Positions 44,300-55,091 of a stretch of 64,000 nucleotides of DNA are shown one piece after another (position 1 is the stretch's first letter; each line of letters starts with the position of its first letter). Made by a program: the position numbers and the translations under genes. Location of the stretch: positions 1 to 64,000 of the forward strand of contig CAVRWT010000008.1 in the NCBI GenBank assembly GCA_963724825.1, written 5' to 3'. The DNA is from JALYNX01 sp963724825 (GTDB taxonomy: Bacteria > Actinomycetota > Acidimicrobiia > Spongiisociales > ZC4RG35). Below the pieces are notes generated by a model that had not been told where the DNA came from, searched no databases, and was given only the letters and a program-made list of their open reading frames with translations.

Positions 44300-45760
44300 A
44301 TGCTCTCGATGAACGCGCCCCAGTCGGCGGAGCACCATTCGAAAGTCGATCTATCTGAAGTGAGGGCGAGAGTCGACCGGATCCTCAATCGGCGACCCGC
44401 GGTCGGCTTCGTCGTCGGAGTGGTCCGCGACGGGCACCTTGAGCTCCTCGATACGCGCGGAGTTGCGGACATCGCTTCGAACACGCCAATGACCGCAGAC
44501 ACGTCGTTTCGGATCGCATCGATCACCAAGACGTTCACGGCAATCGCCGTAATGCAGCTTTGCGAGAAAGGATTGGTCCTGCTGGACGCGCCCGCCAACA
44601 ACTACCTCCGCGCCTTCCAATTGATTCCCGGCGACCCCTGCTTCCGCCCGGCAACGGTGGAGCATCTGCTTACACATACGTCAGGTGTCCCCGAGGTCCT
44701 GCATCCCTGGGATGTGCTCAGGCCCGACTTCGGAGAAAGCGTGAAGATGGGACAGCCGCTACCGCCGTTGGGTGAGCTCTACGGAGGTGGTCTCCGGGTC
44801 GGTGCCGAGCCGGGTACCAGATTCATCTACAGCGACTTCGGCTTCGCGACGCTCGGCCAGATAGTGGAGGATGTGAGTGGGCAACCCTTGGACATCTATC
44901 TGCGAGACCACATTTTCCAGCCCCTCGGCATGGCCGACACGGATCTCAATCGCTCTGCGAAGGTCGAGGAGCGCCTGGCCACGGGATACAACCTTGGCTC
45001 CAGGGGTGCCAAGTCGATCGTCGACCGACAGTGGGTGACCGCTGGAGCTTCCTCGATCTACTCGACTCCCCGGGACATGGCTCGCTACCTAAGCGCACTG
45101 ACCGGAGGAGGCGCCAATGAACACGGGTCTGTGCTGAGACCGGAGACGCTGGCGAGCATGTTCGAGCCCCACTACCAACCGGAGCCCCGGATCCCTGGCA
45201 TCGGATTGTCGTTCTTCCGATTCGACTTTGGAGGGCATCTCGCCGTTGAGCATGGAGGAATCCTTCCTGGCTTCAACTCTCAGATATTCGCCGCACCCGA
45301 CGATGGTGTCGCTGTGATGGCCTTCACCAACGGGGCCAGAGGGGCGATGTTCTGGCTGCCCGGGGAAATAGCTGGCCTGCTCAGTTATCTGCTTGGCGTC
45401 CCCGACGAGGTCATACGCGCCGACGTCCCACACCACCCCGAGATCTGGGCGGACATCTGCGGTCGATACCAGCTCTCGGCGCGTCTCACGGACGCTCGGG
45501 CGAGGATGATGTTGGGCGCCGGTGTCGAGGTCTTCGTCAAGGGGGGTCGGCTCCTGCTGCGTGCCCTGACCCCGGTTCCGACGCTCTACAGGGGTCTTCC
45601 TCTGCACCCCGATGACGACAACGACCCGTATGTCTTTCGCCTCGACCTCTCCAGGTTCGGGATCGGCACAATGCGCGTTGTGTTCAGTCTCGACCCCGAG
45701 GAGGGATCGACTTCGCTCCACCTCGACGTGATGCCGCTTGGGCTCCATAGGCGGGCATGA
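44300..45760 (+). CDS. Serine hydrolase, class C beta-lactamase/esterase-like
   Basis: 486 residues from ATG 44300 with GGAGG 8 nt upstream; an earlier TTG lacks a ribosome site. The SxxK motif is Ser74-I-T-Lys77 (RIASITKTFT), YSD is in FIYSDFGF, and the third-motif HGG is in VEHGGILPG. No clear signal peptide precedes it, so it is probably a cytosolic esterase or peptidase rather than a drug-inactivating enzyme. A ~110-residue C-terminal extension resembles lipocalin-like tails found in this family. Confidence 0.82.
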   Translation: MLSMNAPQSAEHHSKVDLSEVRARVDRILNRRPAVGFVVGVVRDGHLELLDTRGVADIASNTPMTADTSFRIASITKTFTAIAVMQLCEKGLVLLDAPANNYLRAFQLIPGDPCFRPATVEHLLTHTSGVPEVLHPWDVLRPDFGESVKMGQPLPPLGELYGGGLRVGAEPGTRFIYSDFGFATLGQIVEDVSGQPLDIYLRDHIFQPLGMADTDLNRSAKVEERLATGYNLGSRGAKSIVDRQWVTAGASSIYSTPRDMARYLSALTGGGANEHGSVLRPETLASMFEPHYQPEPRIPGIGLSFFRFDFGGHLAVEHGGILPGFNSQIFAAPDDGVAVMAFTNGARGAMFWLPGEIAGLLSYLLGVPDEVIRADVPHHPEIWADICGRYQLSARLTDARARMMLGAGVEVFVKGGRLLLRALTPVPTLYRGLPLHPDDDNDPYVFRLDLSRFGIGTMRVVFSLDPEEGSTSLHLDVMPLGLHRRA

Positions 45761-45869
45761 GGAAGTCCTCAGTCAATCGTCGGCACCTCCGTTGATTTGT
45801 CTCCTGCACCGCCTGGCCGACTCCGACTAGGTTGCAACACGCAGATCGATCTAGAGAAGGACTGGGACC

Positions 45870-46178
45870 ATGTGCTGCGTGTTTACGACCCTGATGCTGT
45901 TCGGACCGCGACTTGGGATCCTGGTTTGGGGATTGGTCCAGCCGGCTCGGTGGCAGGCGGCGTTCGACACATTCATATGGCCGTTGCTCGGGTTCCTCTT
46001 CCTGCCCTGGACCACCCTGATGTATGTCGCCGTGGCCCCACTTGGGGTCACCGGGTTCGATTGGTTCTGGATCGTCCTCGCCGTGTTCGCCGACATCGTG
46101 ACCTACACGGGTGGCGCTTACGGGAACAAGGACACGATCCGGAGTTACACCACTCCGACTCCGCCAGCCACGGCGTAA
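45870..46178 (+). CDS. Small conserved-looking three-helix membrane protein
   Basis: 102 residues from ATG 45870, with AGAAGGACTG upstream. Three hydrophobic spans are visible (TTLMLFGPRLGILVWGLV, WPLLGFLFLPWTTLMYV, FDWFWIVLAVFADIV), with an acidic residue in the last. The LPWTTLMYV and ADIVTYTGGAYGN pieces recur in actinobacterial proteins of unknown function as far as I recall. The MCC N-terminus has two Cys but no lipobox. It stands alone between a serine hydrolase and the convergent DHOD-like gene. Confidence 0.6.
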   Translation: MCCVFTTLMLFGPRLGILVWGLVQPARWQAAFDTFIWPLLGFLFLPWTTLMYVAVAPLGVTGFDWFWIVLAVFADIVTYTGGAYGNKDTIRSYTTPTPPATA

Positions 46179-46197
46179 GTCGACTCGACGCCGACGG

Positions 46198-47205
46198 TCA
46201 CCAATGAGGTGAGTAGGACAGCAACGTCCGCATGTAGTTGGCCCGTTCGAACTGGGTGGGATCGGCGACCGCGGCCTGGCTGAAGGATCCCTTGGCTTCC
46301 TCGAGCGATCGATAGCCGTTGTCGTCGAGCCAGGCCGCTAGACCAGCGACAGTCTCGCGGAGCCGATCCGGTCCATTCCGGAGCAATGACGACGCCATCA
46401 TCGTCACGTCTGCTCCCGCCAGGACCAGCTTGGCCGCCTCAACGGGACCGTCGACCCCAGTCGTGGCCGCCAACGACGCGTTGATCTTGCCCCGGAGGAT
46501 GGCAATCCAACGGAGCACAAGGCGAAGCTCCGCCGGTGTTGACAGGAGGAGGTTGGGGACCACTTCCATACGCTCGAGGTCGATGTCTGGCTGGTAGAAG
46601 CGGTTGAAAAGGACCAGACCATCAGCTCCGGCGTCCACGAGTCGGGTCGCCATGTTCGCCATCGACGAGAAGAACGGCCCGACCTTTACTGCGAGCGGCA
46701 CCTCCACCGATCGGCGGACCAGTTCGACGAGGCTCAGGTACTGATGCTCCACGTCGCTCCCGCTCAAAGCGGGGTCCGCGGCAATGAGGTAGATGTTCAG
46801 CTCGAGGGCGTCGATTCCCTCATCGGCCAGAATCTTGGCGTAGAGCGTCCAGCCCCCGGTGGTGGTCCCGTTGAGGCTGGCAATGACCGGCACGGCGAGC
46901 TCGGCCTTCGCGGTCCGGATCAATTGGAGATACCGCTCCGGGCCAGTGTTGTAGTCATCCAACTCCGGCAGGTAGCCGGTCGTGGCCTCCGCGAAGGAGT
47001 CCTTGGCCCATTCCAGCCCCATGTGCACCGCCATCGCCTCGTGCTCGACCTGCTCTTCGAATAGCGAAGGCAGGATCACCGCAGAGGCGCCTGCATCGAC
47101 GAGTTGGTGAAGGTGGTCGATATCACCAGTGATAGGAGACGCCGACGGCACCACTGGATGAGCCAGGGTCATCCCCAAATAGCTGGTGCGGAGATCGACG
47201 CTCAT
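46198..47205 (-). CDS. Dihydroorotate-dehydrogenase-like protein, coupled to pyruvate:ferredoxin oxidoreductase
   Basis: 335 residues from ATG 47205, overlapping the restored stop of the upstream nifJ by 4 nt. A TIM-barrel flavoprotein fold: YLGMTLAHPVVPSASPITGD, VIASLNGTTTGGWTLYAK, LAVKVGPFFSSMANMATR, LVLFNRFYQPDIDL. The class 1/2 DHOD catalytic Ser/Cys base is not obvious, so this is the DHOD-like group often adjacent to nifJ. Such pairs probably serve a redox role using ferredoxin (family knowledge and inference). Confidence 0.85.
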   Translation of the reverse strand: MSVDLRTSYLGMTLAHPVVPSASPITGDIDHLHQLVDAGASAVILPSLFEEQVEHEAMAVHMGLEWAKDSFAEATTGYLPELDDYNTGPERYLQLIRTAKAELAVPVIASLNGTTTGGWTLYAKILADEGIDALELNIYLIAADPALSGSDVEHQYLSLVELVRRSVEVPLAVKVGPFFSSMANMATRLVDAGADGLVLFNRFYQPDIDLERMEVVPNLLLSTPAELRLVLRWIAILRGKINASLAATTGVDGPVEAAKLVLAGADVTMMASSLLRNGPDRLRETVAGLAAWLDDNGYRSLEEAKGSFSQAAVADPTQFERANYMRTLLSYSPHW

Positions 47206-50200
47206 CGGTCGTCCAACTCGGTGAACTCAGCGGTGCGATGGACTTCGACCAGCTGTTCGTAGAGCTGCCAGCGGTCGTCGATGTCCTTCTGGGCACTTGC
47301 CATGAGCTCGGCTGAGCGATCGGGGTTGGCTCGGGCCAGCATGGCGAAGCGGCCTTCCTTCTCGGCAAAGTCCTTGAAACGAATCGTTGGCTTGCGACTG
47401 TCGAGTCGCAGACCTGGCTGTCCGGCAAGCCTCGTAGGCGGGGTCATATCGATACAACGGCCAGTAGCCGGAGGTTGCGGCCTCCTTCTGATGACTCATC
47501 TGTGTTGACATCTCTATCCCGTGAGCGATGCACGGGCTGTAGGCGAGGATCATGGACACGCCGTGGTGTGCCTCCGCCTCAGCGAACGCCTTCACGGTCT
47601 GGGTCATGTTCGCGCCCATCGCCACCTGAGCCACGTAGACATTTCCGTAGGCCATCGCGATCTGGCCCAGATCCTTCTTCGCCGTGGCCTTCCCACCCGA
47701 GGCGAACTTCGCCACAGCGGCACGTGGTGTCGCCTTGGAGGCTTGCCCACCGGTGTTGGAATAGACCTCGGTGTCGAGCACCAGGATGTTGATATCCCTG
47801 CCCGAGGCGAGCACATGGTCCAGGCCGCCGAACCCGATGTCGTAGGCCCAACCGTCGCCGCCGACTATCCAGACCGAGGTGCGAACCAAAGCGTCTGCGA
47901 CCCCTTCGAGACGGCGAGCCAGCAGCCCATCGATGCCGGCCAACCGCTCTCGAAGGATCTCGATCCGATTCCTCTGAGCGGCAATCCCAGCTTCCTCTGT
48001 TTGATCGGCTCCGAGGATTTCCACCCCTAGGTCTCCGAGCTCCGGGAGCAAGGCGGTTACCAGAAGACGGGCATCGGCCTCCATGGCTTCGAGGCCGAGG
48101 CGCATCCCCAACCCGAACTCGGCATTGTCCTCGAACAACGAGTTGGCCCACGCCGGCCCGCGTCCGGTCTCATCTGTCGCCCAAGGAGTGGTGGGGAGGT
48201 TTCCTCCGTAAATCGACGAGCACCCGGTGGCGTTCGCAATGACCAGGCGGTCACCCAATTGTTGGGTGAGGAGCTTGAGGTAGGGGGTCTCTCCGCACCC
48301 GGCGCAGGCTCCTGAGAACTCGAACAACGGCTCGATCATCTGAGATCCCTTGACTGTGTCGAGCCTCACCTCTTCGCGCGGAGGGTCGGGGATGGTCAGG
48401 AAGAAATCGAAGTTGGCCCGCTCTCGCCCCATATGTTCTTCCTTTGGGACCATGTCGATCGAGCGGTGCCCGACCTCGGTCTTGGAATGGGCCGGACACA
48501 CGTCCACGCAGACTCCGCAACCTGTGCAGTCATCGGGAGCAACCTGCACTGTGAGGAACATGCCCGCGAGGTCACTTCCACTGGCCTCTTTGGATGCGAA
48601 CCCATCGGGGGCCATGTCGAGGACGGCAGGATCGAAGACCTTGAATCTGATCGCCGCATGTGGGCAGACCAACGCACACCGGGCACAGTCGATGCAGATC
48701 GAGGGATCCCAGATCGGGATCTCGTTTCCGATCGACCGCTTCTCCCAAACCGCGGTCCCGGTGGGGAAGGTGCCGTCGACGGGCATCGCCGAAACCGGCA
48801 GCAGGTCTCCCTTTCCCGCCAACATCATCCCGGTCACCCGCCGGACGAAGTCCGGGGCGGCCGCGAGGCGGGAGGCGTAAATGTCTGCCGGGCCGGTCAT
48901 CGCGCCTTCGAATGCGACGGGAGCCTCTACACGTTGCAAACCACCAAGTGCGGAGTTGATGGCATCGAGGTTGCGGCGTACTACGACCTCGCCTCTCTTG
49001 CCGTAAGCCTTCGTCACCTCGTCGGTGATGGCGGCCATTGACTGCTCGCGGGGCATGATTTCGGAGAGGGCGAAGAAGCAGGTTTGGAGCACGGTGTTGA
49101 TCCGACCTCCGAGCCCCGCGTTGGCGGCGATTTCAGAGGCGTTCACCACCCAGAAGTCGAGGCCCTTCTCGACGATTCCGCGTTGAATCCAAGGTGGAAG
49201 GTGATCCCACACTCGGTCGGGCCCGTAGGGGCTGTTGATGAGGAAAGTGGCCCCATCTGCCGCCGCTTCCAGCACATCCACATCTTGAAGAAGGTTGAAG
49301 TCATGGCAAGCCACGAAGGTGGCTTGCCCGGACCCAATCAGATAGGTCGATGCGATCGGCCGTGGGCCGAATCGGAGGTGGGAAACTGTGCGTGACCCGG
49401 ACTTCTTCGAGTCGTAGACGAAGTAGCCCTGGGAGAAGAGCTCGGTGTGGTCGCCGACGATCTTCACTGAGGCCTTGTTGGCTCCGACTGTGCCATCACT
49501 GCCCAATCCGAAGAAGACGGCACGCACCATGTCTTCGGGCTCCTCCCAAGCCTCCGAGCTGTAATCCAGGCTGAAGTGGGTGACATCGTCGTTGATCCCG
49601 ACGGTGAAATGGCGCTTGGGAGTCTCTTGCTCCAGTTCGGCGAAGACGGCAGAGGCCATGGCCGGCGTGAACTCCTTCGAGGACAGTCCGTACCGTCCGC
49701 CTACAACGAGTGGCGGGGGGCGATCTCCCTCGTAGAGCGCTCCGAGAACGTCCAAATAGAGAGGCTCGCCGACCGATCCCGGCTCTTTGGTCCTGTCGAG
49801 AACGGCGATGGAGCGAGCCGATTCAGGCAGGGCCGCTCGGAAGGCCTCGCCGTCGAAAGGCCGGTAGAGGCGGACGGTCAACAGACCGACGCGATCTCCC
49901 TGTGACACCAGCCGCTGCACCGCTTCGGTGGCAGCACCGGCTCCGGATCCCATCAGGACCACGACCCTGTCCGCTTCGGGATGCCCCAGGTAGTCGAAGA
50001 GGTGGTAGCTACGGCCGGTGAGCTCGGCGAAGTGATCCATCTCGGCCTGGACTATCGATGGAACCGCCGAGTGGAACAGGTTGCTTGCCTCTCTCGCCTG
50101 AAAGAAGACGTCGGGATTTTGAGCCGAGCCGCGGAGCACGGGACGTTGAGGGCTCAATGCGCGCAGCCGATGCTGGGCGATCAGGTCCTCATCGATCATG

Positions 50201-50778
50201 GCTCGAAGCACGTCGTCCCCAACGGCGGCAATCTTTGAAACTTCGTGCGAGGTGCGGAACCCGTCGAAGAAGTGCAGGAACGGGACCCGTGCCTTCAACG
50301 TCGCCGCGTGAGCCACCACGGCGAGATCCTGGGCTTCCTGAACTGACGACGAGGCGAGCATGGCGAACCCGGTTTGGCGGGCGGCCATGACATCGGAGTG
50401 ATCACCGAAGATCGAGAGGGCGTGGGTGGCGAGGGTCCGAGCTGCGATGTGAAACACCGTTGGGGTCAGCTCCCCTGCGATCTTGTACATGTTGGGCAGC
50501 ATCAGCAGCAAGCCCTGAGATGCGGTGAAGGTGGTGGTCAGCGCCCCCACCTGGAGCGATCCGTGCACGGCGCCGGCCGCGCCCGCCTCACTCTGCATCT
50601 CAACGACGTCGGGGACGACACCCCACAGATTGGGGCGACCGAGTTGCGACCAGGCGTCAGCGAGCTCACCCATCGGCGAAGCCGGAGTGATCGGGTAGAT
50701 GGCTATTACCTCACTGAGGGCATGTGCCACTCGGGCCGCGGCCTGGTTGCCGTCGACCGTTGTGAAGTTGGGGGCCAT
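47202..50778 (-). CDS. nifJ: Pyruvate:ferredoxin (flavodoxin) oxidoreductase; frameshifted near the C-terminus
   Basis: A ~1190-residue single-chain enzyme converting pyruvate and CoA to acetyl-CoA, CO2 and reduced ferredoxin. Domains in order: pyrimidine-binding domain I (YPITPASPMGELADAW), domain II, the gamma domain, two 4Fe-4S motifs (CIDCARCALVCPH and CTGCGVCVDVCP), then the TPP domain with GACAGCGETPY. The frame changes near 47430: the family end LAGQPGLRLDSRKPTIRFKD is read one base over to 47202. ATG 50778 starts the protein. Oxygen-sensitive in most organisms, it implies micro-oxic or anaerobic metabolism or a tolerant variant. Confidence 0.88.
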
Positions 50779-50849
50779 GCGGTTAACGCTAAGGAGACGA
50801 CGTTCTGCAAGGGAGTGCCGAATGTCACGACACCGGTGGTCGAAGCGCC

Positions 50850-53800
50850 CTAGTGACCGCTCAGCTCCAGGATGTCTCTGGCTGCGGCCAGGTCATGTTC
50901 ATCCAGACCTTCAGTGAAGGTGCCATAGAGCGTGGCCAGCTCTGCGCTGCCGTCGGGGGACTGGCCCAGTTCGCGCCGCAGACCGACCAGCCTGGTCATG
51001 GCCTGCAGTTCAAACAGGCGCAGGCCTCCTGCGTGGGCGCCCCGGATCGCCGATTGATAGGAGTCCTCGGCGCTGGCGTGGTCAGGCGTCGACAGCATCC
51101 TCAATATGTCGCCTTTGACGATTCGAAACTCGGGTGAGGTCATGTCATCGGGGCCACCGATCGTTATCGCCTCTTCGATCAATGCCAACGCTCGCTCGGG
51201 TTGCCCGGCGAGCGCGTGCACCAGTGCTCTGAAGGCCAGGATCAGCGGCCAGAACACTGGGGGTGTGGTCAGCCCCTGATAGAGGTCGATCGCCCTCTCG
51301 GTCATCTCCAACCCGCGTTCGGTCTCGCCGAGGACCGTTCGACAGATGCCCTCGAGGAAGATCGCGAGAGTCGCCCACACGATGTAGTCATGGTCTTCCG
51401 AGACCTCGGCCAGGTCCTTCGCAATCGCGATGCACTCCTCGAACCTGCTCCTCTGCAGTGCGAGGAAGGCGTTGTGATAGAGGGCGTAGGCGATGCTGTA
51501 GGGGTGGTCGATCTCCCTGGCGATGTCGAGGGCTGCGCTGACCCGGGAAACCGATTGCTCCAGGTCTCCGCACTGCCAGAGGACAAGTCCGGAGGCGACC
51601 CGCGCCACGACCCCGGTGTTGGGGCCGAGACGAAAGCGTGACGCGCTCCGAGCACGGGGGTCGTGGAGCTCGATGGCGCGATCGAGGTGGGGTAGGCCGT
51701 GCTCGAGGTCGCCGGTGAACGCCATACCCACGCCGTAGACATAGTGGCCTTCCATTTGTATGGCTAGGTCGTTCTCCCGTTCACCGAGCTCGAGGATCTC
51801 TCGCCCGTACTCCATGCCCTGGGCGAAGTCAGCGATCCCCATGTAGTAGGTCGCCAAAGCCCTCAGCACCGGGAAACGCTGTGAGGCGCTGCCATGCACG
51901 GTACGTGAGATCTCGAGCGCCCGCTTGAATTCGGCTTCGACTTCCACGTCATAGCCGCGTACCGCCATCAGGGTTCGGGCCAGCATCGTTCGCATGACCA
52001 GCTCGTCGGGAGCCAATTCCGGTGGCGAGCCTGCTTTGGCCATCACCTCGAGGGTGTCGGACGCCAGCTCGATCGCGCTGTGGTACCAGCCTTTCGACTC
52101 ATAAAGAGACCACAGACGCCCGATCAGGTCGAGCATCCGGTCGAGGTCACCGGCGTCCACCCAGAATCGCCATGCGGTCCTCAGGTTGCCAATCTCCGAC
52201 TCCACATCTTCGAGGGCTGCATCCCGCTCGGGACCTTCAAGCCGCTCTTCGATGTCGACGGTGAGCCTGGAGAAGTAGTCGGCGTGCGCTTTGCGCACGG
52301 CTGCTTCCCGATCGGGAGTGTCGGCGAGCCGCTCCGCCGCGAACTCCTTGATCATCAGGAGCATGGCGAACCGCTGTGATTCGACGTCGTCGTCGCTTCG
52401 AACGAGGCTCTTGTCAACGAGCGAGGCCAGCGAATCGAGGACCAGCCCTGCATCCATGTCGGATGCCACCGCCTCCAGACCGGGGAGATCAGTGGTGGAG
52501 AACACCGACATCAGCTCGAACAGTCGCCTCTCGTCTTCGTTCAACAGCTCGTAGCTCCACCCGATCGCCCCCCACAGGGTGCGTTGCCGGTCGGGCAGAT
52601 CCCGGCCCCCGGCACCCAGGACATCGAGCCGCTTGCGAAGGCGGTCGAGGAGGTCGGTCGGTGTGAACACCTTGAGTCGCGCGGCTGCCAGTTCGATGGC
52701 CAATGGGAGGCCGTCGAGTCGCAGACATATCTCGGCGACAACTGCCGCATTCTCTTCGGTGAGGGTGAAGGCTGGACGCACCGCGACGGCCCGTTCGGTG
52801 AATAGCTGCACCGCTTCGGACTCGGCGATCGAGGCGACGGGATCGCGGGGGTGGGGAAGGGAGAGCGGTGGAACCGGGAACACGTGCTCGGCGCGAACCC
52901 GGAGGGTTTCCCGACTGGTCACCACCACTCTCAGGTGCGGTGCATGTTGGAGGAGCTCGGAGAGACCCACGGCCGCTTCGGTGACCTGCTCGAAGTTGTC
53001 GAGCACCAGCATCATTTCGAGGTCACGGAGCCTCGACTTGAGGATCTGGAGCGCGTCACCACCACCGAGGACCGGCAGCTCGAGGGTCCGGACGATCGCC
53101 TCGAAGACCGACCCCGGGTCGAGTTCGGCCGAGAGATCGACGAAGAACACACCATCGCGGAAGCGATCCAGCTGTTCGGCCGCCACCTGGAGACCAAGAC
53201 GCGTCTTGCCTGCCCCACCCGGGCCGGCGATCGTCAGCAACCTGGTGTTTGGGGACTCCAACATGACCTGGATGGCGGCCAACTCGTTGCGCCGTCCCAA
53301 GAACTCCGTGGCCTGCAGTGGAAGGTTGTGGGGCCGTGAATCGAGGGTGACCGGTGCCGGGAATTCGCTCTCGATGTCGGGATGCACCAGTTGGTAGAGA
53401 TGCTCGGGAAGTGTCAGGTCCTTGAGGCGATGCATGCCCAGGTCTCGCAACGCCGCACCATGCGGGAGTTGCTCTGCAGCAAGCTCCGCCGCGGCTCCGG
53501 AGACCAACACCTGGCCGCCGTGGCCAGCGGCCATGATCCGGGCCGCCCGATTCATCGAAGGCCCGAAGAAGTCACCATTTCGACTCTCGGTCTCTCCAGC
53601 GTGGATGCCCATCCGAACTCGCAGCGGCCCGGTGACGCCCCAGGCCTCCGCACTCAGCGCCTTTTGGGCATCGAGGGTGGCCGCAACCGCGTTGCCCGCC
53701 GAGTCGAAGCGGGCGATGACCCCGTCGCCGGTCGTCTTGAGGAGAGTGCCCTGGGCCCGGTCGATGGCTCCGGTCATGATCGAATCGTGTCGGGCGAGGG

Positions 53801-53876
53801 CAGATGCCATGGCGACGGGCTGCTCCTCCCAGTGACGTGTGCTCGCCTCGATGTCGGTGAACAGAAACGTCTGCAT
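50850..53876 (-). CDS. Class III cyclase-ATPase-TPR regulator
   Basis: 1008 residues from ATG 53876. Residues 1-165 form a cyclase homology domain with metal Asp in FTDIEAST, the substrate Lys in LKTTGDG, and Asn/Arg in SMNRAARIM, so all key residues look present. Next is a STAND/NB-ARC ATPase with Walker A GPGGAGKTRLG and Walker B LEMMLVLDNFEQV, then GLPLAIELAAARLKVF. The C-terminal ~500 residues are TPR-like repeats. Unlike related AfsR/LuxR proteins it has no DNA-binding domain that I can see. It would be a signalling cyclase, with nucleotide-gated repeats sensing a partner. Confidence 0.85.
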   Translation of the reverse strand: MQTFLFTDIEASTRHWEEQPVAMASALARHDSIMTGAIDRAQGTLLKTTGDGVIARFDSAGNAVAATLDAQKALSAEAWGVTGPLRVRMGIHAGETESRNGDFFGPSMNRAARIMAAGHGGQVLVSGAAAELAAEQLPHGAALRDLGMHRLKDLTLPEHLYQLVHPDIESEFPAPVTLDSRPHNLPLQATEFLGRRNELAAIQVMLESPNTRLLTIAGPGGAGKTRLGLQVAAEQLDRFRDGVFFVDLSAELDPGSVFEAIVRTLELPVLGGGDALQILKSRLRDLEMMLVLDNFEQVTEAAVGLSELLQHAPHLRVVVTSRETLRVRAEHVFPVPPLSLPHPRDPVASIAESEAVQLFTERAVAVRPAFTLTEENAAVVAEICLRLDGLPLAIELAAARLKVFTPTDLLDRLRKRLDVLGAGGRDLPDRQRTLWGAIGWSYELLNEDERRLFELMSVFSTTDLPGLEAVASDMDAGLVLDSLASLVDKSLVRSDDDVESQRFAMLLMIKEFAAERLADTPDREAAVRKAHADYFSRLTVDIEERLEGPERDAALEDVESEIGNLRTAWRFWVDAGDLDRMLDLIGRLWSLYESKGWYHSAIELASDTLEVMAKAGSPPELAPDELVMRTMLARTLMAVRGYDVEVEAEFKRALEISRTVHGSASQRFPVLRALATYYMGIADFAQGMEYGREILELGERENDLAIQMEGHYVYGVGMAFTGDLEHGLPHLDRAIELHDPRARSASRFRLGPNTGVVARVASGLVLWQCGDLEQSVSRVSAALDIAREIDHPYSIAYALYHNAFLALQRSRFEECIAIAKDLAEVSEDHDYIVWATLAIFLEGICRTVLGETERGLEMTERAIDLYQGLTTPPVFWPLILAFRALVHALAGQPERALALIEEAITIGGPDDMTSPEFRIVKGDILRMLSTPDHASAEDSYQSAIRGAHAGGLRLFELQAMTRLVGLRRELGQSPDGSAELATLYGTFTEGLDEHDLAAARDILELSGH

Positions 53877-53900
53877 CAGGGGTGAATATAGGTTGCGGTG

Positions 53901-55091
53901 CTAGTCAGGGAGCAGAGGCACGGTCAGGCCCGGGTCCTTGCCGAGGAGGACCGCCCGGGTCACGGTCGCCGATCCGAACCGATCGTTGACCTGGTCCATT
54001 GCCTCGTCGAGGGCCAGCCCTGGCTCCCGATCGAATGGCAATGACAACTGCAGCGCATCGTCATCGTCGAGGTTGGCGATCGCGATGCCGATCAGGGTGA
54101 CGCCCTGACTCTCGATCAAGGGAAGCGAATCGGCGAGCAGGCCCCGGAGTGCGGAGAGGATGGTCTGGGTGTGCGCCGTCGCCCGCGAGAAGGTGTGCGA
54201 GCGGGTGGCCCTCGAGAAGTCGTTGAATCGAAGGCGGAGAACGACGGTTCGCCCCACTCGTTCCGCTTTTCGGAGTCGGCGGCTGACACGTTCGACCAGG
54301 CCGACCAGGATCGTGTCGAGCTCCTCGTGGGATCTAGGCCCCAATCCGAAGGCACGTTGCGATCCGATGGAATGACGTCGGCGGCCCACCTCCAGGGGAC
54401 GGGGGTCCCGATTGTGTGCGAGGGCGTGGAGGTGGCGGCCCGATGCCCGGCCCAACATCGCCACCAGGGACGGCTCAGCCAGTTCGGCGATCTCCCCGAC
54501 GGTGTTGATTCCCCGGTCATGGAGCTTGGCGGCGGTCACCTTCCCTACTCCCCAGACCCTTTCCACCGGAAGAGGGTGCAGGAAGTCGAACTCGGAACCG
54601 GGCGCCACCACCAGGAGCCCATTGGGCTTGGCCACCCCGCTGGCGACCTTGGCCAGGAACTTGGTGCGAGCAACCCCGACCGTGATCGGCAGGCCGACCT
54701 CGCTGAGCACTGTCTCTCTCAACCGCCTGGCTATCTCAACCGGTGAGCCCGAGATCCTCTTCAACCCGCCAACATCCAGGAAGGCCTCGTCGATGGAGAT
54801 CCCCTCGACCAGGGGAGTGGTGTCTTTGAAGACTTCGAACACCGCCTTGCTCGCCTCGGAGTACGCCGAGATCCTTGGCTCGACAACGATCGCCTCCGGG
54901 CACAGGCGACGTGCCAATCGACCACCCATTGCGGTCCGCACCCCACAGGCCCTGGCTTCGTAGCTGGCCGCCAAGACCACACCCCCGCCCACGATCACAG
55001 GTCGTGAGCGAAGCTTGGGGTTGTCCCGTTGCTCGACCGACGCATAGAAGGCGTCGAGGTCGGCATGGAGGATCGACGCCTCGGATCGCAT
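53901..55091 (-). CDS. dinB: DNA polymerase IV (Y family)
   Basis: 396 residues. Catalytic acidic residues are visible: Asp11 in ILHADLDAFYASVEQRD and the SIDEAFLDVGG pair. The steric-gate aromatic follows in FYASVEQ. The little-finger domain contains LRLRFNDFSRATRSHT, and the C-terminus has QLSLPF, a beta-clamp-binding motif. It performs error-prone translesion synthesis. The LexA box CGAACATATGTTCG directly abuts ATG 55091, so it is SOS-induced. No ribosome site fits upstream, so a leaderless start is likely. Confidence 0.93.
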   Translation of the reverse strand: MRSEASILHADLDAFYASVEQRDNPKLRSRPVIVGGGVVLAASYEARACGVRTAMGGRLARRLCPEAIVVEPRISAYSEASKAVFEVFKDTTPLVEGISIDEAFLDVGGLKRISGSPVEIARRLRETVLSEVGLPITVGVARTKFLAKVASGVAKPNGLLVVAPGSEFDFLHPLPVERVWGVGKVTAAKLHDRGINTVGEIAELAEPSLVAMLGRASGRHLHALAHNRDPRPLEVGRRRHSIGSQRAFGLGPRSHEELDTILVGLVERVSRRLRKAERVGRTVVLRLRFNDFSRATRSHTFSRATAHTQTILSALRGLLADSLPLIESQGVTLIGIAIANLDDDDALQLSLPFDREPGLALDEAMDQVNDRFGSATVTRAVLLGKDPGLTVPLLPD

